From: Paratinospora sagittata
Taxonomy: Eukaryota; Streptophyta; Magnoliopsida; Ranunculales; Menispermaceae
DNA: 64,000 bases
NCBI GenBank assembly: GCA_035771175.1
Contig: CM069594.1
Span: 17,207,670 to 17,271,669, forward strand
Direction of reading: 5' to 3'
Within the stretch, counting starts at the first letter, position 1; the number at the start of each line of letters is the position of its first letter. The position numbers and the translations under genes are program-made. The notes beneath the pieces are model-generated. The model was not told the DNA's origin. It saw nothing but the letters and a program-made list of their open reading frames with translations, and did not search any database. Shown here piece by piece: positions 14,401-29,400 of this stretch.

Positions 14401-17400
14401 CTGACTAAGTATTCCCCAATGCTTGTAGGGGAGAGTCAAATATGTTGTCAGACCTGTCTTACCTTTTGGATGTGAGAAAACCAGTAGTCCCTGTGAAATA
14501 CTTGGTGCTGGGGACACTCTAAACTTGGGTGGTTTCGGCGTAGAGCTTGCTTTGAAGAATATGGAGTATAAGGCTATGGATGATAGTGCAATTAAAAAAG
14601 GTTAGATGATATGCTTTCTGCTCATGCTACATTATGCATTATTTCAGCATGTGCATTGAGCTGTACATGTATGAAAAATTTGAATTTTCAACTGTATAGT
14701 GACTATTCTTGTTTCCGTCCACTATCGTACAGTATTTCATCCTGTATGCATTGGTGGGTTAGGGGGAGTACATTTGTTTAGCCTTTTATAATGTTAAATA
14801 CATGCTTTGGTACAACCTTTAGTCATTCTTGTTGTTTGGGTTGTGCTAATTCCTTTATGTTGTTAACATGCCCCTATTAAAATTTCTGAATTTGTTTCCC
14901 TTTTTCTATTTATTTTTTGGGTTTTTCTTTTTCTTTTTTGGCTTTTTTCTTTTTATTTTTTGGGTGTTGAAACTGAGTCAATTTTATTTCTTGTTGCTGT
15001 TTCTGATATTTTTCCATTCTCATCAGATATTTTCATTCTATATTCTTGTTGAGGAACCTGAGATGTTTTCAACTTTACTTTGAAAAAGTGGTCCATCTTC
15101 ACTTTCTGCTGGTGGTGTACCAGCTTAAGCGCTTTGCTTCCCAAGTTATGCAAGCGTTAAGTTGCCACATAATTGCTTGATACCATAATTTAAATTTGCT
15201 CTTTCAGTTGTGTGATAAATTTGTGGATGGTTAGGATCGGCACAGCAAATTTCATGGTACCATAACTTCTTGATGCATCTTATTCTTACAAGCTGTAATC
15301 ACCAAACATAACATTTTTCATAATTTCCTTAAAATAACTGAATTCAAGTGTTTTTCTTTTCAGATATCAACAAATATTCTTGGAATTTAAATGTGTAGTT
15401 TCAATTGCTGACCTCATTGTCCAAATTCTCACCCCTAACTTCTTAGTTTCAGTAGTTGTTATCTGCTCTAATTTGATTAAATACAATTATTAGTGACTCT
15501 TTATCTACACAAAGCCTGAACTCATCATTCCTTTTTTTTTTTTTTCGGTTTTCTTTCTGTGGGTGTTACTGGTATTTGCATGGTATTGATGTTAAAACAT
15601 AACTGGATCCATGAGAAAGTGGTTATATTGCCTCGTTTAAGGATGTTAAAATGGTTTGTAGCCTTAGAGCGTGGCTACATAAAGCTACCATATTATGATT
15701 CAGTCAGTTGCGCATTTGAGCCAATGGCTGGATTTTCTGAAAAATTATAACTCTGACTCATTGGTACATTGCTTGCATTAGTATGCATGCAGGTTGCTTA
15801 GCTGGCCTTCTTTTCTTATCCCATCAGACAAGCCTAACCTGTATTATTATTATGTTGGGGCATTCTGCGGTGGTGGCTGCTGGTTTTTTGCAATTGTTTC
15901 ATATGTTTTTTTTATTCAGGTTGAAGCTTTTAATATGGGTTTGAGTTGTATAATAATGGTACAACCTGATGAAGATATAATGGAGCTTCTTGAAAATAGA
16001 TGATATGTTTTAGAGACTTGGTGTTATGTTTAAGTTAATTTATTTAGATGTAAATAATTATATAAAAATAACGATTGTGCTGTAGTGTATTGTGGTTTAT
16101 CATATGATCTATACATATATTAATGTCACATTTTCTGCAATGAACAACCAATTTGGTGGGGTGTGATGGCTGGGAACGTGCCTCAGGGAAGCAGGGATCC
16201 TAAGTTCGAACCCCCCCCCACCTTCCCCAAGCAGGCGACTCCCCATTGATTTTCTAGTATATTTGGTTAGGGAGGTTATACATATCTTGAGAGACTAAGT
16301 GGGTGCTCTAAGAGACCCAAAGACCTTTGAATTAAAAATAGAAAAAACTTCTTTTGCAAGAACCTACAATGTGGGGCAAGGCCAATTTTGTATCTTCAAA
16401 CAAATAGAGAATTGCCATGTAATCGTGTATGATTTCATGTAGGGTTGGGGGCATGCGAGTTCTCCAAGTAGGACTCTAATATTTCGATTGAAATTCTGGA
16501 CATATGGACGTTTTTACTGAATGCCAAGTTATTAGTTTCTTTTTATACATTGTACAAATGTGGTTTGAGTTTAATTCAATTTTTCTTTGATTTTTGATGT
16601 TTTTACTTCTTAACAATTCTATACTCTTTTCTTTATTTGCATTTACAAAATAATATGGAATGTGACTGAACAAATGTTGCATTCCCATTCAGTGAAAGAA
16701 AGAAAAAGGCACTCTCTTGTTGGTTGTTGGTACTAACTCCCACAATTTAGTTACCATACTGGAATCTACACCTTGCTACAGTTACCTGCTTAATTCAAAA
16801 CCATTTATAATTTTGAGCTTTGAATTGCAGGTGTTACTCTAGAAGATCCACATATCGAAGACCTTAGCCAAGAAGTTAGAGGGTTCATTTTCTCCAAAAT
16901 TCTGGTTGGTTAAATCAGGAATTTCAAACCTATCTCATGTTATTTTTAGGATATGTTGGCTGTAACGCATGGTCATCACTACCATCAATTCAATGTACCA
17001 ACTAGCTATTTCATTAATGTGCTGCTTGTTCATCTTCAGTACATAACTCAAATATAGTCAGGATTTTAATGTTCTTTTTTACCAAATCTCATATAATTCA
17101 TCCATGCTTTTTTACCAAATCTCATATAATTCATCCATGCGCAAACCTAGAGAACACAAAGGCTGCAATAAATGATAGTCTTATTCTCGAAAATTCTTGA
17201 TTTCCATGAAAATGGAGAAGCTAGTAAAAACAACCATAATGTGGACAAAGACATATTCAACTCAACTCAACTCAGCTACATGAATCGACTTCCTCAACTC
17301 TGTTCTATTGAGGGCTAAGTCGACATTCAATTTAGAAGTTAGATCTTTTTTAACTATCTCTATCTATGTTATTTCAGGTCTACATCTATCTCTATTGTTA

Positions 17401-20400
17401 TTTGTTATCATCTAGTGTTAATAGGTCACTTTTCCTAACTGGTGCATCTAAAGGCCTATGTTGTATGTGTGTGTCCCAACCACCTTAGCCAGTTCTCTCT
17501 CATTTTATCTCCAATTGGTGCTACTCCTACCGTTTCCCAAATATGCTTATTTCTAATTTTATCTTTTAATGTTTTACGGTTTTACCACATATCTGCCTTA
17601 GCATCACATTTATATTATACTTAGTTTATTAACATGTTTTTTAATTGCCCAACATTCTATACCATATAGCATGGCTGGCCTATAAGCAACTCTATAAAAT
17701 TTTTCCTTTTAACTTCGATGGGATGCACCTAGCATACAATACTCCAGAAGCACTCCTCCACTTGATCCATCTTACTTTAACTCTATGGTTCATACTCTCA
17801 CCTATTTCACTTTCTTTATGTATAATGGATCCCAGATACCTAAAACTTTTGCTCATTGTATCTCTTGACTTTCAATCTTCACCATCTCTTTATTTTTAGT
17901 TCTACTCTATGGTTCACATCCTTTGGTATAATTGGAGCTGTACCCTGAATCTGAGGTATGTATTCAATCTTGGAAAGTCAGAAATGTATTGGTATTGAGT
18001 GAAAAAGTGATCTGCATGGGGCTTTTTTTGTCTTTATTTTGCCATCATGATGATTTATGTCTTCAATCTTGACTGAGGCCTTTTTGGCTTCCTTAGTATT
18101 CATTTGTTATCAATACTTGCTAGAGGCATGTTGGTGATGTATTCTTTTGTGCATGAGCAGGAGCGGAAACCTGAGATGACAGCTGAGATAATGGCTTTCA
18201 GAGATTACTTGTTATCTTTGACTGTATCAGATACATTGGAAGTTTGGGAATTAAAAGGTATTTGTCACATAGATTGTGATTATGACGGTTATGGAAGCTG
18301 TAAATCCAAATGTTTCATCTTAATGATTGGAGCTCATAATTAATTAATTATTTTTTTATTTTTATTTTTTCTTGCAGATTTAGGTCATCAAACTGCACAA
18401 AGGATAGTTCATGCATCTGATCCGTTGCAGTCAATGCAGGAAATTAACCAAAACTTTCCTAGCGTAGTTTCTTCATTATCTCGCATGAAGGTATCAAACT
18501 CTTAGATGAATATATATATATATATATATATTTTTTTTAAGAAAGAAAAAACACAATGTCCTATTTTTTTTTGGGTAAGAAAGTGATATATACTAAAATG
18601 AGCTACACAATGGAGGACAAGAAGTTCTCTAGGACATGAAAGTAAGAAACATAAGCTGAACCATTGAAAAATAAAAAGGATTGTTTTAGTTTTAGAAATT
18701 ATTTCAATATTTTACCTGACTTTAATGGATTTTTTGTAACAATTCGAAGACATTTAATTCGTAATTTGATGATTGAAAAATCCATAGAACTCGATGAAAA
18801 TTCGGAAAACTTTGTCGAATTTTCACTCCATAAACTTAGCTAGGAGCCTTATCAATTCATTGACTTCTCTTCAATAAGTTTTCAATGGAAATGGAAATCC
18901 TAACTATGATGATTCCCTTCCATTGGGCCAACATCATGGATTAACAAAAGGGTTAGACTATTATGAAAGAAGAAAAATGGAGAAGAGGTTTGGGAATGAC
19001 AAACTAAAGGTCTTCACACACCAATAAAAGCACAATTTTTTTTTGTCTACTTTTTGGTCTGCATGTTTTTTCATTTGTTAGTTTGGGATTGGGAATTAGG
19101 AGCATTGTCCTTTTATTGTAACTTTTTATTTATTTATTTATTTTGCAGCTCAATGATTCAATTAAAGATGAAATAATTGCAAATCAACGAATGATCCCAC
19201 CTGGCAAGTCTTTAATGGCCCTAAATGGCGCTTTAGTCAATATCGAAGATATTGACATTTATATGTAAGAATTTTGACATCTTTGGATTTCATATTACTT
19301 GCGTTTTTTTTTTTTTTTTTTTTGTTTTTTTCTCTCCATATCTGATATGAAAAAAAATCTTGTCTTGTCTATGTTTGTGAACATGTATTTGTAACTTAAG
19401 GTATTTTGCAATTATTAATAAATTATGCTTCTTTTGAATAGGTATGCTTTTTGTTTTTTACATTATGAGCATGTGTGCCATGAAGCTATGCGTAATTTCT
19501 CTTTAATGCCAGATAACATTGTTGTTCACTTAGTGCTGTCCAGTTTCAAGTGAATAAATTAATAGCATGCCATGAAGCTATGCCTAATTGCTCTTTAATG
19601 CCAGATAACATTGTTGTTCACTTAGTGCTGTTCAGTTTCAAGCCAATAAATTAATAGCATGTGACATTCTTTTTATTTAACTACACTCGATTCCCGTTTT
19701 CAGGAGAGACATATGCAATTAAACGTAGAATGCAATTGCTTGGTCTGTTCATGTAAGTCATTAAAGTTTATCAAATGTAAAAATGATTGTTATCTTCGTG
19801 GTGATTTACCATTTGAGTAGGATAATTAGATGAGTGGTGGAGTATGTAGTAATGTAGGTATCGATGTTTTAGGATGGTGGCGGTTGTGGAACCATGCCTA
19901 TATCTCCATTTGTGAGTTGTTGATGATATAGTGGTGTTGGGAGGTGTAAGTTAGGGTCATATGTTATGGAGAGGTTAAGACTCTATTGAATGGTGCACAT
20001 TTTTGGATCTCAAGGAAACATGGTATGCGACTTGTGTAATGAACCATAGTATCCTAAACTAATTTTAGGATTAGGTTGCAAGTGGGATCCTAGTTAGGGT
20101 CTGTTGGGTAATTCTTTTTATCCTTTACTTCTACTTTAAAATTATTTTGTACTTGCAGTACAGGTTTAAGCTTTCATAGAATAAGTATAAAAATTTTGCT
20201 TATTCTTGTAGATGTGATACATCTACTTTTGATTAGGTGTAGAGAATCCAAGTTTTTACTAGCCTCTAGCTGTTTTAGAGGTAGTAACTTGCAAGTAGAG
20301 TTACCAAACACCATCTTAGGCATCATTGGAGACGGTGGATCTGTGGATGTCTCTCATCTGTTTCTTACTCTATTTTCATCAATGGCCAGCCTTGTGGTAA

Positions 20401-23400
20401 GATCTCTGGTTCTAGAGGTCTTAGACAAGGTGACCCCTTGTCCCCTTTCCTTTTCATTTTGGTGGCAAATGTGTTGGGAAGCATGATGGATAACGCTAGG
20501 AAAGCTTCGGTTGTGAAAGGCTTTTCAGTGGGCATGGACAAAATTCAAGCATCTCATCTTCAGTTTGCCGATGACTATCTTTTCTTTTTGGAAAATGATG
20601 GGTCTAGCTTGCTTAATACTCTGAGGATTATCTAAGGGTTCTGCTGGATATCAGATCTGAAGTTGAGTTTGGAAAAATGTCAAGTTGCAGGGATTTGCAT
20701 GAATGAGAATCAGTTGGTGGAGGCTGCTTCCTCATGTGGGTGTACCATTGGCCAGTGGCCCTTGAAATATCTTGGGTTACCTTTGTGGGGTAACCCCATA
20801 TCGTAGTCTTTTTGGGATGATCCCAAGGACTAAAAATTAGCGGAATTTTGGCGAAATTAGTCGAATTTTTTCGGTTTTTTTACCATCGAAGTGAAAAGTG
20901 GGATGTAAAATAAAAAATGCAAAAATTCGCTAAATAATTCGATAAACTTCGACAACTTCGACGAAATTCGATAAACTTCGACAAAAGTTTAGTTTTTCAA
21001 TAAAAAAATGCAAAAATTCGAGCAAAAATTCGATAAAATTCGACAAAATTCAATGAAATTAGACAGAGAAGTAAAAAAGATGTTACTTCATCAATAAAAA
21101 ACAAAAAACACTAATAATTATGTATTATTTTCAACTTCATCAACCAACATAGCAATATAAATTTTAAAAAATAATTTAACAAGTTAACAAATTATGTAGT
21201 TTATGGGATATGCTTTACCAAAAAAAAAAAGAAAAGAAGCAAAATAAATAAATAGTTAAAGTCGAAATAAGATAAAAACTAAAAAATAAATTAAAAGTTT
21301 CCTAAAGTTATCTTTTTTTAGTTAACTCTTATGAAACAAGATTAATAAACAACACAATTCATTTTCGATGAATAGCCTTGATCTTTGACCTTTAATTCGG
21401 ATTATTCGATGTACATAGTCATTGTTATTTTTATACTTTAAAACCAATACAATTCATTTTCGTTTCTTGTGAAAAAAAAAAAAATAGGACTATATTTGAT
21501 GATTACTTTTTCCTACCGCACAAATAACTAATAGAATATAAAACTATTACAATAAAGAAGAGAATGGGAAGTATGCATTAGCTAGATTTATAGCAAGATC
21601 AAGTTTATTCATACTAGAAAAACATACTTACAGTGCTATTTTATACAGACACTTGAACATACTTTGGAAAGACTAACTGCGAAGGGCAGGGCAAACAAGC
21701 AAGATCAATTTTTTCTATCGGCTTGCTATTTGATCTGCGATGCCCCGGGTTATGCTTTCGCCTTCTATTTATAGACGAATTAACGAATTTGAAACTATTT
21801 TACATTTGTAACAGTAACTTTCGATTATTTGATTTTACTGTTTTATAAACCGACTGCATTTAATTATATTTGCCACCTTAGCAAAGGGACAAAATGATCA
21901 TAACACGTATACATGCAACTCTATACTAAAAGACAAAATAATCATAACACGTGAACATGCAACTTTAAGTTTTGCTATTTTATTTCTTCGAAGGACGAAA
22001 GGCTTGTAGACACATTGTATGCTTGATAGCTGTGCAGTTGTGCAGTTGTGCAGTTGTTCAACTGTCTTATCCTTCCATCATATTTTCAATATTTTGGAGT
22101 TCCATCGGATTGAGATTTCCCCACCAGTCATAATCTTCATTGTCTTGTTCTTCGTCAGCATCCTCATAGTTGTAAAATTCGACTTTGTAATTTTCTACTA
22201 GTGCTTGGTAATGGGTCTTGGACAAGAACGAAATCTCATAGCAATCTTCTTCACAATAAATTTTCTGAATAAAATCTTCAGCAATTAATTTATGACTTTC
22301 TGTCATTTCCTTTATCCAAAAAGCTGTACCAATTACTCTTGCTCTCCAGTGTCGAATTTGTTTTCTGATTGATCGATCACAGACCTAAGGCTGATCATAT
22401 CTTAATATTCTAAGATTGTTGTCGTGACCGTTCAATATTATTTTATGTTGAGCAGGTATGATGTCCCTAGGCTTTGTCCATTCTGGTGGTTTTGAATTAA
22501 TAATGGCCTCCACATATTGATATCTTGAGAAGATTTGTAGAACTGCCCCTGCTAATTTTCTTCCAAATATATCGGCCTGGTCTGGATCAATTTAGATGAT
22601 TTGATTCAGCGGTCCATAATCCAATAATAATTGAGGGCGGCTGAGCTCTATCTCTTCTCCTTGAAAAGTTATTTTAATATTTTTGTATCTTTCTAGATTT
22701 AAATTTATTTTGCATATACTATAAACTAAAGTACAAGTACAGTTTTGTTTTCGAGTTCTGTCACCAATACATTCTAGTTTATTTTTACATACTAATTTTT
22801 TATTATGATGACAGTCCCATTCATAACTGGTTCCATAGTAAAATTGATGCATTTTGCTAGTCCATGAGAAATTGGACAATAAATTCCTGTCATTGATGAC
22901 TACGTTTTTTAGCTAAATTATAAATATGTTCTTTTATATTTTCATGAAATCTATCTAAAATAACTCTAGGTGGTATAAAGGGTTTATTATAAAATTCTAG
23001 TTTACTACTATATTTTTCAAGACTATGATCTTTTGAGCTACTGCTAGTTTCATGACTATTTTTTGAACTTTTGCCATATATTTCTTTTTGCAGAATATCT
23101 AGTTTATTTTGTACATTTTTCAAGCTATTTTCTAAAGCTATTTTTTCATTGCTAAGTTCTTGATGTGCATGCATGAAATCTAAAAGCTCACCTTTTGTAT
23201 AAGATTTGCCTTCTAGTTTGATGACTGAATATTCTTTGCTAAGATTTGAAATGTAAAAATCTAAAGCTTCTTTAGCTTCATCAAAAGAAATATAACCTTT
23301 ATAACTAGCTTTTTCATAATTTTCTATATTTTCTAAAACTTGTTGCCAAGAATTAAAAATACCTCTATAATGACCTTCAAAACTACATAATATTCATATC

Positions 23401-26400
23401 TATTATTAGTTGAAAAATAATGAGCTAATGCATTTAAAATATCAGTAAAATGATTTAACAGAAGGATTTAAAATTACTTGTAATTTTTCTAGTGGAAAAC
23501 ACTAGCTACAAACTGAACAAAATACTGAATTAAATAGTATAGTAGATTTAGTTATTAATCTTAGTCAAAATTTAGAACATAATCTTGAAAGAAATACTAA
23601 AGGAGTTATTGATTTAGCAGATTCTGTAGAAAAAATAAATATAAATATTCTACAAACTAATTTAGATTACATTAAATCAAGTATTGATAATTTAAGAAAT
23701 AGTATTCTTGTTTAACGAGAGTTTGGAAAAATAGTAGCAAATAAAACACCATATTAAGTAGACACAATATTATATAGATTATTGCAAAATATATTATTTG
23801 AAATAGAAAAAATAGCCGAGATGCAAAAGGAACAATAAAAATTATTAAATAAAGTTTGGAAGTTAGTAAGCGAATAGCACGTAGAAATATTCAGCATCAA
23901 CGAAACAATATAAATAATAAAATTGAGAAGGAAACTTAATTAGAAAATCTATGGGAGACCTTTCAAATATAGTTGATCCAAAATATAAATTATTATATTT
24001 AGAAAGTACTTTTGGATTTCAAGAAAAACAAATATAGATGGGATGGAGAAGACAGTGAACAACATGAAAAATATTTATTAGATGATTTTGACACAAATAT
24101 TATAGTTCTTAGTTTTATAGACTTAATGAGTAAACTAGTTTTAGGAATAGGTCATGATCGACGAGACGAGTCATTAACACCAATTAATGCTATTAGAAAT
24201 TTGGAACAATTGAAAATTTGTGACTTACAATATTTTGATGACTATGCTAGTACTTTTTATAACTATTGGAGTAAAATAGGTGACCCTTTTAATAAAGAAT
24301 TAATAATAAAATTTGTTACTAAATTACCTGGAGCCTTAGGAGAAAAACTGCAAGACGAAGAAACTATACAATGGTTTAATGAAAATCAAGACGAAGGATA
24401 TGTAAATACATTAGCCCCATTAATAGAATTAGTAAGAATGAAAATAAAAGAATACTGCATAACAGAAAAGATAAGAGAACAAACTAAACAAAGTTTTAGT
24501 AGAATGTGTAATAATTTATTTGAAGTACCAACATTCAGCTGTGATAAAAGAAAAATATATGAAACAAAAAGAAAGAAAAAATCATATAATTCAAAAAATA
24601 AAAAATTTTACAAAAGAAAATTTAAAAGATATAATAAACACAAAATAAGAGAAAAAGTTAGGAAAGCCTTTAGAAAAGAAAAAAAAGAATAGTTAAGAAA
24701 ACTTGTAAATGCTTTTTACGTGGAAAAGAAGGTCATATAAAACCTAATTGTCCTGAAAGAAAAAATATAAAAGCAAACATATTAGACGAATTACCAGATT
24801 TCTTAGAAAAAGATATAGTTAATACAAAAATGCTAAATTCTGATGATGAAATATACATAGATAGTGACAGGGATATTAGTAGTAATGAAGAAGAAAATAA
24901 TAATTTAGAAGAAGAATCAGATAATGAAGAATCATATGATAATTTATATGTAATTCAAGAAGTTTTTAAAACAGGAAGTGAATTAATTAATATAGAAACA
25001 TAATTAGTCTTTAAAAATAAAACATCAAAAGTAATAGCTATGGTAGATACAGAAGCAAATAAAAGTATAATCCATGAAAGTATAGTACCTACAGAAGATA
25101 GAAATTAATTAAAAATCTCAATTAACATAGGGCAATTTGATGGAAAACAAATACTTATAACATAATGTATAAATAATATTCCTATAATAATAAATAATGA
25201 AAAACATAATTTACCCCAAACATTTATTACTAACACCCCTTGTAGGTATATATTTATATTAGGATTAAACTTCTTAATAGGAAATAATGGAGGATTTTTC
25301 ATAAGTGCCAATGGAATACATTTCTTTAAAAAGTCAACTTTTGTCCAACGTAATATGAGACTAGCATCGTACCCTATAAAAAATCCATTAATGAAATAAG
25401 ACAAACTTATAATGACAATCTAGTAGAAGAAATTAATAGTATATTAGATGAATACAAAAACCTTCAAGAAGATTTAGAAGCACGTGAATATTTACAAGAA
25501 ATTTTAAATATACAAACACAAGCATTAAATACTTCTTTAAAAGAAAACCTACCTATCAAAATAAGTAATTTAATAAACCTATTGGAAAAAGAAGGAATAA
25601 TAGGAGAAAACCCAAGAATTAGTAAAGCAAACCCTTATGACATTGAAATAATAAATAAAGAATTAAAAATAGATGCTGCAGACTTGGCATATAGTTTAGA
25701 AGACAGGCAAGATATAAAAATCATATTAGTGAATTAATAGACGTAAAAATTATAAGACCAAGTATAAGTAAACATAGAAGCCCTGCTTTCATAGTAAAAA
25801 ATCATAGTGAAATAAAAAGAGGAAAAAGTAGAATGGTTATAAATTATAAGCGATTAAACGACAACACTTATTTTCTATCTAATTTCAAAATTCCCAAGTT
25901 GGTGGCGCAGAGGATTGAAAGGATGATGAGAAAGTTCCTTTGGAAGAGGGAGGACAAAGAAAGAGGAGGATGTCTTGTGAGATGGAGCTTGGTCTGTAGG
26001 AGGTTTGATCAAGGTGGTTTTGGGATCGGTAACTTGGAACAACAGAATATTGCTTTGGCAGAGAAATGGTTGTGGTCTTCCTTGTTGGAGAAAGATGTTC
26101 TGTGGGCCAAAGTGATTATTAGTCGTCATGGGCTCCAACGAAATTCGCGAGATGCTAGTGTGTCTTCCAAAGCTACCTTTTGTAGCCCTTGGAAGTTTGT
26201 TCATTCCCTTTACCCTTTCTTTTCCAACATAATTAGGCTTAAAGTGGGTGATGGCCGTCCTTTAAGTTTTGGGAGGATATTTGGTGTGGTACAACCAAAT
26301 TTTGTGACTTATTTCCAAATATTTACAAGCTATCATCTAAACCAAATCATTCTATTTTTTATTTCTTAGTCCCTAATGACAGTATTGAAGGGGGCAGGCC

Positions 26401-29400
26401 TTCTTGGTGTCTCCACCTTAGAAGGAATCCCTCAGATAGAGAATGTGTTGAAGCTTCCTCCCTTCTTGATATTCTTGAGGGAGCTTCTTTGTTAGGTGAC
26501 GGCGATAGAGTGGCTTGGCCTATTGATTCTACAGGGGAGTTTTCCTCCAAATCCCTCTTTCATCACCTATGTTCTTCCCTTGGTCTTGTTCCATCTATTG
26601 TCCCCTTCCCTCATGATTTCATCTGGAAAGCTCATGTTACATCTAAAGCCAAAGTCTTGGGATGGACCATTGCTCATGATAGGTTGAATTGTGCTGATAT
26701 TCTCCAGAGAACGTTTAAGAGTTGGGCTCTCTCCCCGAATTGGTGTTGCTTATGTAGGAATGAGGGGGAATCAAGTCAACATATTTTCGTTGATTGTGAT
26801 TTCACCAAAGGTGTTTAGGGAGGTGGAAATTCTTTTTGCAATGGGAGCGGTTACCCAATGAGTCTAATTTGTGGGCTTTTCCTGATGAAAATTACCTTCC
26901 AAGACGATAGAGAGACTATTGGAGGGTGGTTGTCTTTGTAGTAGTTTGGTCGGTTTGGAAAGAATGGAATACACACACTTTTGAGGGCCAAGAGAAGGAT
27001 GTGGGGATTGTTTGGGAAAATTCTTTCTTTTTGGCTTCCCTTTGGATTAGTGCTAGTAAGCTCGCTAGAGGTTATTCGTTGGGGGAGTGGTTGAGGGGCT
27101 GGATTCCCATTTTGGATTGTCTTTGATTCTTATTTTGCACTGCGTGTCCAATTGTACTTTTGATGCATATATTTCACAGTTAATACAATACATGTACTAT
27201 TTCTTGTAAAAAAAAAGAAAAATTATTTAGCTTTAGTCTTTACATATAAAATTGTACTTCAATCTTATGTACTTTTGTTCTTTAGTAATATCTTCTAACG
27301 AAGGTTGAAGTTGGCATTATTTTTTTCTACTTTGTGTTTGAAAAGTAATAGAATACTAAAAGGTTTTTTTTAGAATTTTATAAATTATTTGGATAATTTA
27401 GTTGACTTCGATAGAATTTATGTAATAATTTGATTACATTTATTTTGTAAGATGATTCAGAAATCATAAAATTCAATCAAAATTTGGAGAATTATGTCAA
27501 ATTTTCATTCCATATTTCAATCATTGCTTGGGGTGTATGAGGAATGCCAAAACTTGTCTAGGCTTGGTTTGGATAGAGACCTTATGTCCAAATTTAAATT
27601 TGTGACGGGTCTGCCCAAGGCAAATTGGAAAATCGACATTTACTGTTCATTTTCACCCATTAGGATGCCACTTGTGTATAGTTTGTAATCCTAAACAATT
27701 GTTCAAATTTCAAGAGAATTTCTAATTTTTAGAATTATATTTTATATATATGAAAGAAATTAAGAGGGAAAAACACATTTTTATTTGTTTGAAATAATAG
27801 AATACACACACACACACATGATTTTATATTTTTGCTATCAAATTTAATTTAATGGCTAAATTATGCTTAAAATATAATAAAAATAAAAGACTTATAATTC
27901 GAATAAAAATTAGTGAACCTATTTTAAAAGTAAATTGGGTTTGGACATGATTGACAAGTTTGAAATTAAAATCGGGCGAGTCAGAACACACCATAAGTTC
28001 ATTAATATAGGGTGTTGTTCGAATCTGGTTTTTTCTTGACCCGGATTTTTGCGACCGTTAGGTGTAAGACGTTGACGAAGCCTTGTACTTGTCGTTTTAC
28101 TTGGCATTTATTTTCCTTTGCAATACATCTTGTTGATGAATGGATTTCTCTTTTCGATAAAAAATTTCTTGTTATTCAAATTGTGAACTGTGTTTCCATG
28201 ACCATTTCTAAATTGCCATTGTGACTGTAGTACCCTTGTGCAAAGGATATGTGAATCTGATGACATAATACACAATAAAACAAAATAACTATTGTCTCCC
28301 TACCTTTATATGGGAGATTGAGAGGTCAATTTTTGGGTTTGTTGATAATGGTGGAGAATAAGGCATGAACTAAGGAGGTTTTGAAAATTTCTGGAAATTA
28401 GCTAGTGGGTATTTTGACTTATGGACTGAAAGATGAGAAGCCAAGTGCTTCAATGTTGATTGTCTCACTTTGTCTTTTGAATTGACATATGGATTAAGTT
28501 ATCCTTTTGTTACTATTAGCTTCTGATACGTTTCAATTTTTCAGTTTCATATTTGACATTAGTCCATGCTATATACTTTTTATTTATTTTTTATGAATTT
28601 TGAGAAAAAACTCTGTTTGTGTCCATGTTGCTTCTTACTTTTGTCTCTATTTTGTCATTCAACATCTGACCACCCCTTCGATAAAATGTTGGGATGTTTT
28701 CTTCTAGGTTAATTGACATGATCAATAAAGAGCTATCGTTGGCGGATCAATTTTCGAAATTGAAGGTGACTGCTCATTTCTTCTTTTCTAGTCTTTGGCT
28801 GATGAAACAAAAAATTGTTACTCTTAAATTAATTTTCCATCTATATTAATTGTATGATCCCATATTATTATTTTATTTTAGTATTTTGGATAGTTGTTGA
28901 TGAGCTCGAATTTGATATATGTTTTAGTATCATGGAGGTCATATCATTGTAATTCATTTTCAACCTCCCTTTATCTTCCTTCTTTTATACTTCTCAGCTA
29001 TGTTTTTTGGGGTGCTTATTCTCAATTTCTTGTCACTCCCCTCTATCAAATGTACCATAAATGCTCCAATGTTGTTTTCCCCGCTCTTTTAATATGCCTT
29101 GGACCTTGGTCTTGCTTTATCTTTCCTGGCCTTGCATGGATCTCAATTTATATATTTTTTATTTTCTTGATCTTATGTTTTCTAAATTGAGTTTTTGATT
29201 GCTGGACATTCTACTTGATACTCCTTGGTGTATCCTACTTCTTTGGGCATTTGACTTTATTACATTTGTTTGACAAAACAATGTAACAAATACCTCAATT
29301 TTCAAAAAATGTCACTCCTCCCCTCTATTTGACAGTCAAATGGCCACGTGGGTTGGGAATATTCTCTTTAAATTTTTTTGACCACATGGAAGTTTTATGA

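Larger units (their letters stand above)
7908..14428 (+). other. UGGT intron 3 and its contents
   Basis: A 6.5-kb intron. 7908-9158 is AT-rich with nothing recognisable. A hAT MITE occupies 9167-9553. 9562-10360 holds only T-runs (one followed by GAAAGGAAAC at ~9808, perhaps a dead-on-arrival LINE tail). LINE fragments follow at 10369-11340 (-), 11705-12500 (-), about 12720-12930 (+) and 13320-13560 (+). 13560-14428 shows nothing. Confidence 0.7.
19265..28707 (+). other. UGGT intron 8 and its contents
   Basis: The longest fully contained intron (9.4 kb). In order: a 92-bp tandem duplication (19477-19660), 19660-20340 with nothing recognised, a LINE RT piece (20340-20823), a truncated hAT element (20824-21355), a rearranged pararetrovirus (about 21700-25894), the rest of a LINE (25895-27225), then 27226-28707 with only short microsatellites. 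Confidence 0.75.

Noticed and set aside
16203..16213. tRNA gene from the B box AGTTCGAACCC
   Set aside because: No acceptor stem or cloverleaf could be folded; the A-rich end and wider layout fit a SINE.
18720..18850. Additional copy of the family B hAT element in intron 7
   Set aside because: Only scattered TTCGA-type words; no CAAGG terminus and no alignable stretch.
25105..25404. Minus-strand 99-residue frame in the pararetrovirus
   Set aside because: Antisense of the protease/spacer region, with no resemblance to any family.
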